Both the position numbers and the translations under genes were made by a program. A stretch of 64,000 nt of DNA from an uncultured Granulosicoccaceae bacterium (lineage in GTDB: Bacteria > Pseudomonadota > Gammaproteobacteria > Granulosicoccales > Granulosicoccaceae), in the NCBI GenBank assembly GCA_938003855.1, contig CALKXD010000144.1:18560-82559 (forward strand), given 5' to 3'. Under the pieces are notes generated by a model. The model did not search any database and was not told the DNA's origin. It saw only the letters and a program-made list of their open reading frames with translations. Every line of letters begins with the position of its first letter. Position 1 is the first letter of the stretch. This document shows positions 9,012-19,687 of this stretch, in pieces.

Positions 9012-12000
9012 TCACGGTTGCAATTCACGCCAGGTGAGCCGGCCGTCGGCAAAGCTTGTGGTCATCGATAACGAGCTTGCTGCCGGGTTGGATTCGTTCT
9101 GCGAAAGGATCACGTCCATACTGCCGCCGGAGACTATCGTCGGTGATGCAAAAGGGTTAACGGTATTGCGAATGCCACCAAGGCTCGGGTCGTTTTGTCT
9201 GCCGTCACCGTTGAGGTCGAGTATGCCCGGGTCAAGCATTGATCCGTTAGCAGCATCCAGTATCATCAGCCAGCCTTGCTGATCAGGGACACACTCATTG
9301 CCAACCGGGATATGTGTACTGAAAATTACTTTGCCATCACGAAGAAGCGGTGAGGCCAGTACTTGTTCCCCGGTACTCAAATTATAACTGAGGTCCATAT
9401 ACCAGCCCTGATGTCTGCTCCAGTCTATTTGATGTTTGCTTGTGGTGCGAATTTCCGTCCAGCTGTCGTCAACGCCATCGTTGTCGGTGTCGTAGCCGTA
9501 GCTCTGTTCCAGAGTGATTGCCTGCTGCAGCATATTGCCCTGCGAAATTTTGCTCAGCTGGCTGGTGTCGGTGCCAGGGCCTTTGTCCCATATTGCATAG
9601 AAGCGATGGGCTGTATCGGCGGGTATTTGATCCGACGGCTCCAGATATTTACCGGTGCCAAAATACAACATAACGCCGTTCCCGGTCGGATGCGTGCCAA
9701 CGCTCACGGCCGAGGTTATTGGCGCGGCATCGCCATTGCTGTCTACCGCGCGGTGCTTTACTTCGCCACGCGGCCACTGAGCGGCATCGGTAGCTGAGAC
9801 ATCAAAGTGATTAACACAGCCGTACAGATCACCGGCGTAAATTGAATCGACGATGTTATCACCGTCTATATCGATTGCGGTGGGCTCTGTCATGCTATTG
9901 GGCGTAGAAGAATGGCCCGTGCAATCGAGGGATGCGGAAAACAGTTTGCGGATCAGGCTACCGGTTTCTATATCTATAACTATCACTGATGCCCAGCCGC
10001 CACCACGCCGATAGCCAACATTGCGCGTACTGTTGTTGTAGCCATTGGCAATTATCGCGGCCCAGCGTCCGTTGTGCATGCGGGCGATAACGGGGTTTGA
10101 GTAGATGTAACCGATACCCCGGTCTTCGCGGTCGGTAAATTCCCACAATACTGTTGTGTCTGCGGTAGTTTCGTCGTTGGCAGCAGGTGTGGTCACATCC
10201 AGAGCGTAGAGTCCCTGACCACCGCGACCCATTGCACCGATCAGCACGGTTTTCCACGCCCCGTTGATAAATACATCTCCGGCCGTAGGGCTGGCATCAA
10301 CATAGTATTTGTGCGAATAGTTAGGGTCTGAAAGCTCTGGTAGTTCGGCAAAGACCGGAGACGGAACATAGGCGAACAGCTCCCGACCGGTGCCGGCTGT
10401 CCAGTAGGTGTTGTTCCAAGTGCCGGCGTCGAAAGCATGCAGCATGCCGTCATTAGCGCCAACGTAGACCACGCGCTGGCGATCACGATGGAGCTTGCTG
10501 AAGGTGGAGTAGGGGGCGGCATTCTCGGCAGCCCCGGTACCCCAGTTGTCGGGATAGTGGCTGCCGGGCGGACCGACCAGAAGCGGGTTTGAATGGACGA
10601 TATCACCGAGGGCGGCGGAACGTTTTCTAAAGCCGTCTATAGTGCCACCGCGCAGGTAGTTCAGCCGGTCAGAGCCACGGTTATCCTGCAGATCGGTAAT
10701 CGGGTTTCGATTTAACGCCTGTACCTGTGCCGCGCTAAGCTCTGTGCTGTCCGGACTTGCTTCGTTGGCGGGCCATTGAAATGGTACGCCAGTCCTGGAC
10801 TCCGGGTTATAGCTGATGATCTGCCGGGTGCCCGCTGTGATTTGCGCGCTCAGTGCTGCGCTGGCACTCCAGTCTTCAGAGCTGCTGATAACCCCGCTTT
10901 CACTGATAGCCTGTGAGACCAGATCTCCGGTCCATTTGCCGCTGGCAAAATCTGCGCGATAAATGCGGCTGTCTGTTTGCAGTGATCCTGAGCTGGTCGA
11001 CACCGCGGTGGCAGCGCCTGCTTCTTCACTGATGCGATTAAATACCGAGCGCATGGTCTGCGCCATCCGGGAAGGGTCAGTCACCGGAAAATAGTTGTCG
11101 GGGGTACCATCACCGTTGGCATCCCATTCTGCTGTTTGCGGAATGCCATCGTTATTCTCATCGTTAAAGCCGCCCCACTTGGCTGCGTACCAGAGCGGTG
11201 ATGGCAGTTGCTCCGCTGCCGGTGTTGAGCTTGGTGTAAACGTGAGCGTTGTTGCCAATGGCAAGGCAATGCCATCGTTCCATCCAGAGCCGGGAGTGGC
11301 TCCGGGGGGGACGTCGAGTTCAAAATCAACATCCTTGTTTTCATCGGTATCACTATCGCGCAATATTAAGTGCACGCCGTCGTTGGTGGATCCCGATACC
11401 GTAAAGCCCATGTGTTGAATGGCACAACCGGAGGCCGTCAAGCTCTCTGCATTGACTGTCACCGTGTTGCCGGACACACTGAAGCGGTACCTGGCCACGG
11501 CATCCATATCGTTGTCGGCACCCTGTTCCATATCCTCGAAAGACACACGGTAGCTGCCTGATGTGGCGTTTTTCTCTTCGACGGTAAACCCGACAATGGC
11601 GTTGGTGGGTTTATAGGTGGTGTTTCTTCCGCAGAAATTAACTGTTTTGGCAAATGGTGCGAAGCTGATTTTGCGATTGCCGACATCGACATCAATCGAC
11701 GGTAACGGGCTGCCCAGCGCCAGGGTGAAATTTCCGACGGTTTGCTTACCCGGTGCATTTGGATGGATATCATTCTGATGACCGTAGTAGGCAACGCTGG
11801 GTGCATAGTAGCTTCCCTGGCGGTGTGGTGCTTCCGGCGACTGGCCTCTGATGTTGCGAAAGGTGGTCACATACTTAGGCGACGGAGAGCCGTCGGCAAC
11901 ACCGGCCACTTCACCGATAAACTTCAAGCCGGGAAGTGCGGGTTCGTGACCGGCGATAAAATCAGCCAGCACGCCGACATGTAGTCCGGGCAGTGCTGTA

Positions 12001-13376
12001 CCGTTGAAGCTGGCAAAATCACTGCCTGGCAACTGGTCTCCATCGAACGATGGACTGGGGTCACTGATCACCAGTTGATAAGCGCCTGAACACTGTGCAT
12101 AGGGTTTGTCGGTAGAGTAGGGGTCGTCCCATGTGGCAGCACTTAAGCCGATTTGCTGATCCATGCCGCCATCGGTGAAAAAATCCGGTGTCGGCGTCTG
12201 GATTCCGGAGATATAGCGCATGCCCTCGTACATCATTTCGGCGACCGGGTTGCCCCAGGCGCGACACTCTCCGTTGACAAACGGCCGGTTGGTTATCCAC
12301 CCGCAATCCTGTTGCACGGTGTTACTGCGGTAGTCGTTCGGTATTCGCAGTGCGTCAAGCGCGGTCACGATACCGGGGTTGCGCGTAAACACGCCGGTAG
12401 CGGGGTCGACTTCGTTCTGACCGAAAGACACCATCGGCTGGCGCAGCACACCGCCCTGCAGGTTATTTTCATACGAGCCGGTCAGCAGACTGAAATACAT
12501 GGAGTCGTTTTCGCCGTACTCATGCAGCAGGCCAACCGGCTTGTAGCCACCCTCCGGATATTGCTGACAGGAGGCCTCTAGAAAACCGCTCTTGCAGACT
12601 TCGACATCAAGGATAATCTCGCGGCTGGCCCAGCCATCTCCCTGTGATCGCTCTTTGTCTACCCATTCCCATATATTGGCTGTGGTGTTTTCCCGGACTC
12701 GTAAGTACGGAACATCGTTTTTCCACACATTGCTGGTGGACAACAGATGTCTGGTTCCGGCGGTAGGTTGCGCCAGCGGTGAATAGTCCGATATCTGAAA
12801 GCCGTCGACGGCAACCGAGTTGTATTCTATCCCCCAGGTGTGATTCTCCCACGGCACAAAAGCCCGCCGCAATAGTGTTTGGCCGGGCGTGTCGACCAGA
12901 CGTTTACCACCATATAGAGCCCTTAACATGACGTCCATGCGTGTCATTGACAGAAAATTCAGAAAGTCGCCGCTCCAGGCATCGTGTGTGCATTTTTTGT
13001 TGTTGGCGTTACTGGTCGCCTCCAGGTGCCGGCCATTCAGGCTTTGATAGCAGAATCCTGAATCAAAATAACCGAAGTAGTCTATTTCGTCCGGTTTATA
13101 GCGAATATCCAGAACGCCATCAGAGTTAATGTCCTCGTAGGAAGGGTAGGCTTCGAAGAATAGCTTGTTGTCGCGCTCCATTATCAATTGCACGAGTGCT
13201 GTTTTACTGCCACTTATAAACAGCGGAGTTTCAGCCAGGTTGAGTTCTGCGCTCAGTAGAGTTTGCGGGCCTGAGGCGATACCGAGCAGCAAGGCAACCG
13301 CCACCGTGGTGTTGATTCGCCCACAGCGATTGTTCACTGGTGATCGACGTGATCGCGTCGAAAAGATGGCTTTCAC
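9012..13376 (-). CDS. pilY1: PilY1-like type IV pilus tip/assembly protein (1454 aa)
   Basis: C-terminal beta-propeller (RVVYVGANDGMLHAFDAGTW, ALDVTTP), Ca-binding-like DTDNDGVDDSW loop, adjacent to the minor pilin operon. Confidence 0.88.
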   Translation of the reverse strand: MKAIFSTRSRRSPVNNRCGRINTTVAVALLLGIASGPQTLLSAELNLAETPLFISGSKTALVQLIMERDNKLFFEAYPSYEDINSDGVLDIRYKPDEIDYFGYFDSGFCYQSLNGRHLEATSNANNKKCTHDAWSGDFLNFLSMTRMDVMLRALYGGKRLVDTPGQTLLRRAFVPWENHTWGIEYNSVAVDGFQISDYSPLAQPTAGTRHLLSTSNVWKNDVPYLRVRENTTANIWEWVDKERSQGDGWASREIILDVEVCKSGFLEASCQQYPEGGYKPVGLLHEYGENDSMYFSLLTGSYENNLQGGVLRQPMVSFGQNEVDPATGVFTRNPGIVTALDALRIPNDYRSNTVQQDCGWITNRPFVNGECRAWGNPVAEMMYEGMRYISGIQTPTPDFFTDGGMDQQIGLSAATWDDPYSTDKPYAQCSGAYQLVISDPSPSFDGDQLPGSDFASFNGTALPGLHVGVLADFIAGHEPALPGLKFIGEVAGVADGSPSPKYVTTFRNIRGQSPEAPHRQGSYYAPSVAYYGHQNDIHPNAPGKQTVGNFTLALGSPLPSIDVDVGNRKISFAPFAKTVNFCGRNTTYKPTNAIVGFTVEEKNATSGSYRVSFEDMEQGADNDMDAVARYRFSVSGNTVTVNAESLTASGCAIQHMGFTVSGSTNDGVHLILRDSDTDENKDVDFELDVPPGATPGSGWNDGIALPLATTLTFTPSSTPAAEQLPSPLWYAAKWGGFNDENNDGIPQTAEWDANGDGTPDNYFPVTDPSRMAQTMRSVFNRISEEAGAATAVSTSSGSLQTDSRIYRADFASGKWTGDLVSQAISESGVISSSEDWSASAALSAQITAGTRQIISYNPESRTGVPFQWPANEASPDSTELSAAQVQALNRNPITDLQDNRGSDRLNYLRGGTIDGFRKRSAALGDIVHSNPLLVGPPGSHYPDNWGTGAAENAAPYSTFSKLHRDRQRVVYVGANDGMLHAFDAGTWNNTYWTAGTGRELFAYVPSPVFAELPELSDPNYSHKYYVDASPTAGDVFINGAWKTVLIGAMGRGGQGLYALDVTTPAANDETTADTTVLWEFTDREDRGIGYIYSNPVIARMHNGRWAAIIANGYNNSTRNVGYRRGGGWASVIVIDIETGSLIRKLFSASLDCTGHSSTPNSMTEPTAIDIDGDNIVDSIYAGDLYGCVNHFDVSATDAAQWPRGEVKHRAVDSNGDAAPITSAVSVGTHPTGNGVMLYFGTGKYLEPSDQIPADTAHRFYAIWDKGPGTDTSQLSKISQGNMLQQAITLEQSYGYDTDNDGVDDSWTEIRTTSKHQIDWSRHQGWYMDLSYNLSTGEQVLASPLLRDGKVIFSTHIPVGNECVPDQQGWLMILDAANGSMLDPGILDLNGDGRQNDPSLGGIRNTVNPFASPTIVSGGSMDVILSQNESNPAASSLSMTTSFADGRLTWRELQP

Positions 13377-13629
13377 TAAACTATAGGCGTCAATAATATT
13401 TCTACTGCCCCTGGCTTTGGTGATCCAGGTAACAACCTTTTGGTTACTGCGTCAATGGTTTTACGAACGATCCATGTAGTCCTTCAGATATGGTTTGCTC
13501 CGCCGTATGCTGTGGACAAGGATGTCGACTTAAGTTGCGGTTGTACACAGCACATGACAAGCCAGTGCAACCTATAGTTTCGCGATAGGCATCACGGAAC
13601 TGAAACCGAGCTAGTTTACGGGGAAATTC

Positions 13630-14145
13630 ATGAAGTACCTGCCTCTGCCTTTGGAAGCACAGTTGAAAGGTTATAGTCTGCTGGAGCTGATGGTTGTTCT
13701 GGCAATTGTGTCGATTTTAGTTCTGATTGCAGGGCAGACTTTTCCTGTCTGGATGGGTAATGCACAAACCCGCGATGCGTCTGATAGTTTTCGTTCTTCG
13801 CTATCCTTTGCACGCAGTGAGTCGATTACTCATGGCGGAAATGTCCGGCTGTGCGGCAGTCGTGATGGTGTCAATTGTGCGGACTCATTAGACGATGGCT
13901 GGCTTGTCTACCATGACGCCGACGGAGATCTGTTGTTGTCTGCTTCTGATCGGGTGTTGCTGTGGCAGGAGCAGGATCATCGCGGTGTGGCTGTTGCTGC
14001 TGTCGATGCAGGTGGGACCACGGCTTCGGGCGTTGGATTCAATTATCGTGGCTATCCGACTGCGGGTTTAACGGTTAGTTTGGTACGCGGTGTAGTTAGT
14101 CGGCGATTCGTTTTACATGGCACTGGCCGAGTTGAACGATTGTGA
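13630..14145 (+). CDS. fimT: Type IV minor pilin, FimT/FimU/GspH family
   Basis: Prepilin motif KG|YSLLELMVVLAIVSILVLIA; GspH-like C-terminus. Confidence 0.82.
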   Translation: MKYLPLPLEAQLKGYSLLELMVVLAIVSILVLIAGQTFPVWMGNAQTRDASDSFRSSLSFARSESITHGGNVRLCGSRDGVNCADSLDDGWLVYHDADGDLLLSASDRVLLWQEQDHRGVAVAAVDAGGTTASGVGFNYRGYPTAGLTVSLVRGVVSRRFVLHGTGRVERL

Positions 14146-14612
14146 ATAAATATTGCTCTCTGCAACAACACCGACGGCCAATCAGGCCCGGCTGCCAGGC
14201 GGGGGTAGGCTTGATAGAAGTTATGATTGCGCTGTTTGTACTTGCCTTTGGTGCATTGGCTATCGCCAATCTGCAAACCAGTGCATTGGTCGCAACGCAC
14301 CATTCATCGTCGCACTTTGCGCTTAATTCCATTGGCAGTGAAATACTGGAGCATTTGAAGGCAGATGCAGCTGAAGCTGCTGCGGGTTCGTATAACACGG
14401 ACTATGCGCAATTGGCGGTCGATGCGTCAGCGCCACGGGCGGCGGAGATTAATCGATGGAAAAGCCGTGTCGCGTCTGCTTTGGGGGCTGGTGCCACCCG
14501 GATCAACTGTTCGGCGACAAATTGTGCGGTTTCTCTACGCTGGGACGAGCAAATAGGCAGTGGTTCGGGGCAGCAGTTCTATAACGTGAATGTCCCCCTG
14601 GGCGGAACCTGA
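14142..14612 (+). CDS. pilV: Type IV minor pilin PilV
   Basis: GTG start overlapping the previous stop; prepilin motif AG|VGLIEVMIALFVLAFGALAIANLQ. Confidence 0.82.
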   Translation: MNKYCSLQQHRRPIRPGCQAGVGLIEVMIALFVLAFGALAIANLQTSALVATHHSSSHFALNSIGSEILEHLKADAAEAAAGSYNTDYAQLAVDASAPRAAEINRWKSRVASALGAGATRINCSATNCAVSLRWDEQIGSGSGQQFYNVNVPLGGT

Positions 14613-14613
14613 T

Positions 14614-15387
14614 ATGGCACTGATACGCTGTCGCGGATTTAGTTTGATCGAGGTGATGATCAGTATATTGATCGGCAGTCTGGTGATGGCGGCAGCGACG
14701 GGTATGATTCGAACCAGCGCACTGACGCGTGGCATTGTCAGCAGCAACGCTGAGCTGCAGCAGGAGGCTTTCTTTGCCACCCATGCACTGCGCCAGCAAC
14801 TGGCGCAGATCGGCTACCGCAGCATCGACCGGGCGGGAATCGCCGGACGAACCCTGCCGATTGCAAGCCCCGAAAGGACCTTTCCCGCAGTAAGCGGAGT
14901 GTGGGAGGAGGGACAAACGCTTCGCGCAGCCGGTAACTCGCTATGGTATCGATTCGACGGCGCATCAGCGGCCGACGGTTCTGCCGACGGTAGTATTTAT
15001 GATTGCCTTGGAAACGCGTTGCCGTTTGGTGTTGCCTATGAAGTACAGCTGTCGCTGCAGGCGAATCAACTGGTCTGCACCGTGGGTGCGGACTCTCTGG
15101 CACTGGTGGGGTCTGCCAATGGAACGCAAGTAGAGCAACTGGAGTTTTCACTTGGCGTTGATACCGATGGCGACAACGGTATTGATCTCAACGTCGCCGC
15201 CTCTGCAGCGACCGCCGCCGAGTTGCGCGATGCCCGGCATATTATGGTTCGTATGCTGCTTGCATCACCGGACAATGTACTAAGCCACAATCAGACTTAT
15301 CGCTATCAGGGCGTTGATGTCACAGCCACTGACCGGCGAGTCAGAAACGAGGTAGTCGTGTCTGTCGGACTGAGGAACCAACCATGA
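14614..15387 (+). CDS. pilW: Type IV minor pilin PilW
   Basis: ORF 14590..15387; likely start MALIRCRG|FSLIEVMISILIGSLVMAAATG. Confidence 0.82.
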   Translation: MALIRCRGFSLIEVMISILIGSLVMAAATGMIRTSALTRGIVSSNAELQQEAFFATHALRQQLAQIGYRSIDRAGIAGRTLPIASPERTFPAVSGVWEEGQTLRAAGNSLWYRFDGASAADGSADGSIYDCLGNALPFGVAYEVQLSLQANQLVCTVGADSLALVGSANGTQVEQLEFSLGVDTDGDNGIDLNVAASAATAAELRDARHIMVRMLLASPDNVLSHNQTYRYQGVDVTATDRRVRNEVVVSVGLRNQP

Positions 15388-15950
15388 CTCAATTGAACAG
15401 CGCGGCAGGCATGAAGGCGCAGCGTGGCTACACACTGGTATCGGTGCTGGTGATCGTGTTGATCGTGGGGATAATGGCCACCGGTAGTATGGAGCTTGGG
15501 CACCTGTCCGAGAAAGTGGCTGGTGATGCGATCCAGCGTGATCGTGCATTTCAGGCGGCGGACGGCGGTGTGACTCTGGCGCAATTGGATATTCCGTTAA
15601 TGCTGCGCCGGCGCCTGGTGGCAGATAGCCGGGCCAGTGAAGGGGTGTTCAGCTTTAACTCACAGGGACAAAAGTGGTGGCGATCTGACACCTATACCGG
15701 TGAGCATTACGCGGACGGCAATGCGGTGCTGGGCGTGGTGATGCCACCTAGATATATCTATGAAGAACTGGGTCGCTACATCACCGACGGCGGTACCGGG
15801 GTTACCGGTCTGGATATCGGCAGTGCCGCCTACGGGCGTCGAAGCCGTGGTGGCCGTGATGTGGTGCTGTATCGGATCGAGTCACATGGCCGCGGTAGTT
15901 TTAACGAGGTCCAGAGTGTTGTCGAGGCCGTGGTGGCTTACTCCTACTAG
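15384..15950 (+). CDS. pilX: Type IV minor pilin PilX-like
   Basis: ATGA overlap with pilW; KAQRG|YTLVSVLVIVLIVGIMATGSMELGHLSEK; position in operon. Confidence 0.78.
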   Translation: MTQLNSAAGMKAQRGYTLVSVLVIVLIVGIMATGSMELGHLSEKVAGDAIQRDRAFQAADGGVTLAQLDIPLMLRRRLVADSRASEGVFSFNSQGQKWWRSDTYTGEHYADGNAVLGVVMPPRYIYEELGRYITDGGTGVTGLDIGSAAYGRRSRGGRDVVLYRIESHGRGSFNEVQSVVEAVVAYSY

Positions 15951-15978
15951 TGGGTATCAAAGCAGGTGATCGGTAGTT

Positions 15979-16392
15979 ATGGTTAGTCCCCGAGTTTCAC
16001 AACCACTACGCAGTAGCGGCTTTAGTCTGGTTGAGCTGATGATAGTAATAGCCATTGTCGGAATATTGAGCCAACTGGTGATACCGGGATATTTGCAGCA
16101 GTTGAGTAAGGTCCGCCGCGCCGATGCGCATCACCTGCTTCTGTCCAACGCGCAGATATTGCAGCGATGTCTGACGCTGGCGGGCACTTACAATGGTGGC
16201 TGTGGCGTGGTTACCGCATCGCGGGATGGCTATTACGCATTGACCACATCGCTGACCGAGCGAAGCTATACGCTGACCGCTACTCCGGTGGCGAACGAGG
16301 CGCAGGCCAGCGACGATGCGTGTAAATCTCTTACTCTGACTAACGTCGGTCACAAAGGGGCCACCGGGTCTGATCCCGATGCATGCTGGTAA
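15979..16392 (+). CDS. pilE: Type IV pilin, PilE-like minor pilin
   Basis: SSG|FSLVELMIVIAIVGILSQLVIPGYLQQ prepilin motif; PilE-like DACKSLTLTNVGHKG. Confidence 0.82.
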   Translation: MVSPRVSQPLRSSGFSLVELMIVIAIVGILSQLVIPGYLQQLSKVRRADAHHLLLSNAQILQRCLTLAGTYNGGCGVVTASRDGYYALTTSLTERSYTLTATPVANEAQASDDACKSLTLTNVGHKGATGSDPDACW

Positions 16393-16505
16393 CGTGGTGG
16401 ATAGCACTGGCGGGCATCGCCCGGGTAAAATAACCGCAAGTCATGGCGGGTTGTTCTGCACGCATTGCGCTTTGAGATTACACTTGCGGGTATTTGGATA
16501 CATGC

Positions 16506-17306
16506 ATGACCATAACGTTATTGGGTATTCCGCAGGACAATAACTCAAGTTACCTGGCCGGGCCGGCACTTGCCCCGGATCGCATTCGCGAGGCAATCTA
16601 CTGCGACAGTGCAAACCTGTTTACTGAGTCCGGTCACGATCTGGGAGACGCATCACTGTGGTCTGATGCCGCTAACGTTGCACTGGAGGGTTTAGCCGGG
16701 CAGGCCGCTTTTGATCAGATCAGGACAACGGTTTCAGGCCTGCTTGCTGCGGGCAACCGGGTTGTCAGTCTGGGGGGGGACCACTCAGTGACTTATCCGG
16801 TTGTATCGGCCTATGCGGAGCATTTTGGCGGCATCAGTCTCTTGCACATTGATGCACACCCCGATCTCTATGAATCAATGCAGGGTAATCCGTTTAGCCA
16901 TGCGTCGCCATTTGCGCGGCTGATGGAGACCGGCCGTATTACCCGCCTGGTACAGGTAGGTATTCGCACACTGAACCTACACCAGCGTGAGCAGGCGGCC
17001 CGCTATGGCGTAGAGATCCATGAAATGCGAGACCTCAGCGGCGTAGACGCTATTGCGTTTGACGGGCCGGTCTATTTGTCGTTTGATCTAGATGCGCTTG
17101 ATCCGGCGTTTGCTCCGGGGGTTTCTCATTTTGAGCCGGGCGGCTTAACCACCCGGCAGGCGATCAATCTGATCCAGTCATTCAAAGGTCAGTTGGTCGG
17201 CGCCGATCTGGTCGAGCTGAATCCGCTGCGTGACAGTAACGGCATGAGTGCTATGGTGGCGGCGAAACTGACAAAAGAGCTTATCGGGCGACTGCTTGAC
17301 AGCTGA
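16506..17306 (+). CDS. Agmatinase/arginase-family ureohydrolase
   Basis: GGDHSVTYPVV, HIDAHPDLY, YLSFDLDALDPAFAPGVSHFEPGG Mn-binding motifs. Confidence 0.88.
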   Translation: MTITLLGIPQDNNSSYLAGPALAPDRIREAIYCDSANLFTESGHDLGDASLWSDAANVALEGLAGQAAFDQIRTTVSGLLAAGNRVVSLGGDHSVTYPVVSAYAEHFGGISLLHIDAHPDLYESMQGNPFSHASPFARLMETGRITRLVQVGIRTLNLHQREQAARYGVEIHEMRDLSGVDAIAFDGPVYLSFDLDALDPAFAPGVSHFEPGGLTTRQAINLIQSFKGQLVGADLVELNPLRDSNGMSAMVAAKLTKELIGRLLDS

Positions 17307-17516
17307 TTGTGTGTTGTTTAAACACACGCGCTGGCATCTGCTGGCAGGGTTCAGGTAACACTGCATGTCGTATTCTATGCAGAATTGCTTCAACGAAGAC
17401 GGTCTGTGTGCAACGCCACCGTGTATTTTGCAAAGATTTGATCCTCTGCGCTTTCTTCAAAAACAACTAGTCTGTAGACTGCGCCTCCCTGTGCTCCCTT
17501 CCATCCGGACCCCTCT

Positions 17517-19109
17517 TTGATATCCACTGCAAACATCACCATGCAATTTGGCGCTGAGCCATTGTTTGAAAATATTTCCGCTAAGTTTGATAACGGCAAC
17601 CGCTACGGTTTGATCGGTGCGAATGGCTGTGGGAAGTCGACGCTGATGAAAATCATGAGCGGTGAGCTTGCGCCAAGCTCGGGTAATGTGTCGATTACAC
17701 CGGGCGAAAAGATGGGGACTCTGAGCCAGGATCAGTTCGCTTTCGAAGCGTATAGCGTTATTGATACGGTGATCATGGGCGATAAAGCGCTGTGGGCGGT
17801 CAAGTGCGAGCGCGAGCGTATCTACGGGTTGCCCGAGATGTCTGACGCCGATGGCATTAAGGTGGGAAACCTGGAGGCTGAGTTCGCCGAAATGGATGGC
17901 TATACGGCAGAGAGTCGTGCGGGGGATATCCTGCTGGACGCCGGTATTGAGGAGGCATTGCATTTTAGTCTGATGAGTGAGGTGGCCCCCGGGCGTAAGC
18001 TGCGGGTGTTGCTTGCGCAGGCGTTGTTCGCTAACCCCGATATTCTGTTGCTTGATGAGCCAACCAATAACCTTGATATTGACACCATTGGCTGGTTGCA
18101 CACCGAGCTCAACAAGCGAACCTGCACCATGGTGATCATTTCCCACGACCGGCACTTTTTAAATTCGGTCTGCACCCATATGGCTGATATTGATTACGGT
18201 GAGCTACGGATCTACCCCGGCAACTATGAGTTTTTTCTTGCTCAGTCAAGCCTGATACGCGAGCAGCTGCTATCGGGCAACAGCAAAAAGGCGGCGGAAA
18301 TCGAAGAGCTGCAGGACTTCGTCAACCGCTTCGGGGCAAATGCTTCTAAAGCAAAACAGGCCAGTTCACGCGCTAAAAAGATGGATAAAATCAAGCTCGA
18401 TGATGTTAAGTCGTCGAGCCGCAGGACACCCTCACTGCGTTTTACCCAGCACCGCAAATTACACCGCAATGCTCTGGTGCTGGAAGAACTATCCCATGGC
18501 TATAACGACGATACTCTGTTTACCAGTGATGATGTGATTCTCGAGGCGGGAACCCGTTGGGCGGTGCTCGGGGAAAACGGTGTCGGTAAAACCACTTTCC
18601 TTCGCTGCATTCTCGATCAGATCACTCCGAGCGCAGGGCAATTCAAGTGGTCGGAAAACGCTGTGGTTGGCTATTGCCCGCAAGACAACACACAGGACTT
18701 CGATACCGACCTTACGCTGTTTGACTGGCTGGGGCAGTGGCGCCCGCCCAAGTATGATGACCTGATGGTGCGTGGGTTGCTCGGGCGGTTGTTATTTACC
18801 GAAGACGATTTCCTGAAAAAAGCCAGAGTTTGTTCGGGGGGTGAGAAAAACCGCCTGTTGTTTGGCAAGCTGATGATGCAGGATTCCAATGTATTGATTC
18901 TGGATGAGCCGACCAATCACATGGATATGGAAGCCATTCAGGCGCTGAACAATGCGCTGTTAGAGTACGAAGGTACACTGATTTTTGTCAGCCACGATCG
19001 TGAGTTTGTCTCGACGCTGGCCAACCGTATACTGGAAATAAAAGACAACCGGATGACAGCTTTCGAAGGGACTTACGACGAATTCCGACAGAGCAAGGGG
19101 CTGGTATGA
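17517..19109 (+). CDS. ybiT: ABC-F family ATPase (YbiT-like)
   Basis: Two ATP-binding cassettes ([54 protein letters not shown]), linker, no TM segments. Confidence 0.87.
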   Translation: MISTANITMQFGAEPLFENISAKFDNGNRYGLIGANGCGKSTLMKIMSGELAPSSGNVSITPGEKMGTLSQDQFAFEAYSVIDTVIMGDKALWAVKCERERIYGLPEMSDADGIKVGNLEAEFAEMDGYTAESRAGDILLDAGIEEALHFSLMSEVAPGRKLRVLLAQALFANPDILLLDEPTNNLDIDTIGWLHTELNKRTCTMVIISHDRHFLNSVCTHMADIDYGELRIYPGNYEFFLAQSSLIREQLLSGNSKKAAEIEELQDFVNRFGANASKAKQASSRAKKMDKIKLDDVKSSSRRTPSLRFTQHRKLHRNALVLEELSHGYNDDTLFTSDDVILEAGTRWAVLGENGVGKTTFLRCILDQITPSAGQFKWSENAVVGYCPQDNTQDFDTDLTLFDWLGQWRPPKYDDLMVRGLLGRLLFTEDDFLKKARVCSGGEKNRLLFGKLMMQDSNVLILDEPTNHMDMEAIQALNNALLEYEGTLIFVSHDREFVSTLANRILEIKDNRMTAFEGTYDEFRQSKGLV

Positions 19110-19687
19110 GCAAAGAAAGTATTCACAGGAACAACCCGCTGCAGGGGGTTGGCTTGAAACAGGTGCTGGAGGAACTAGTCACTTATTATGGCTTCGATAT
19201 TCTCTATGCGTACTTGAACATGAACTGCTTTAAGTCTAACCCGAGTATTGCCGCCTGCACAAAATTTCTAAAAAAAACCGAATGGGCGCGTGAAAAAGTC
19301 GAAATATTTTATTTGTATCAGTATAAAAATCTGCCCAAAGTATCCTCGGAGCAGTTTACCGTAGCGCCACGGGAGCGCATTGTACCTGCACACCACAAGC
19401 CGGGAGAGCCTGCCATATTGAGTATCGAAGACGGTGAACAGTTGCGACACAAGCGGGAGAAAAACGTCGCCAGTCGCAATAGCCACGCAGGCAAAAATCA
19501 TCAATCGAGCCGGCAGTACAACCATCGACGCAGTACGGGCACGTCCCGCTTCGCTGACAATCATCGTGGCGACGAGTCCAGCGATACCGATGAGAGTGAT
19601 TCGCACAGTGGCGGTGGCGCATCGGTTGAAGACAGTAAGTCTGCCCCGGCAATTGACCCGTGGGGTTTTTATAAAGAGAAGCAGTAA
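19106..19687 (+). CDS. VF530-domain (DUF2132) protein with long low-complexity C-terminal tail
   Basis: N-term [63 protein letters not shown] typical of VF530; ATGA overlap with upstream ABC-F gene. Confidence 0.82.
   Translation: MSKESIHRNNPLQGVGLKQVLEELVTYYGFDILYAYLNMNCFKSNPSIAACTKFLKKTEWAREKVEIFYLYQYKNLPKVSSEQFTVAPRERIVPAHHKPGEPAILSIEDGEQLRHKREKNVASRNSHAGKNHQSSRQYNHRRSTGTSRFADNHRGDESSDTDESDSHSGGGASVEDSKSAPAIDPWGFYKEKQ

Noticed and set aside
17309-17327. gtgtgtt-gttta-aacacac dyad after the ureohydrolase gene
   Set aside because: AT-rich weak stem without a T-tract; not enough to call a terminator.
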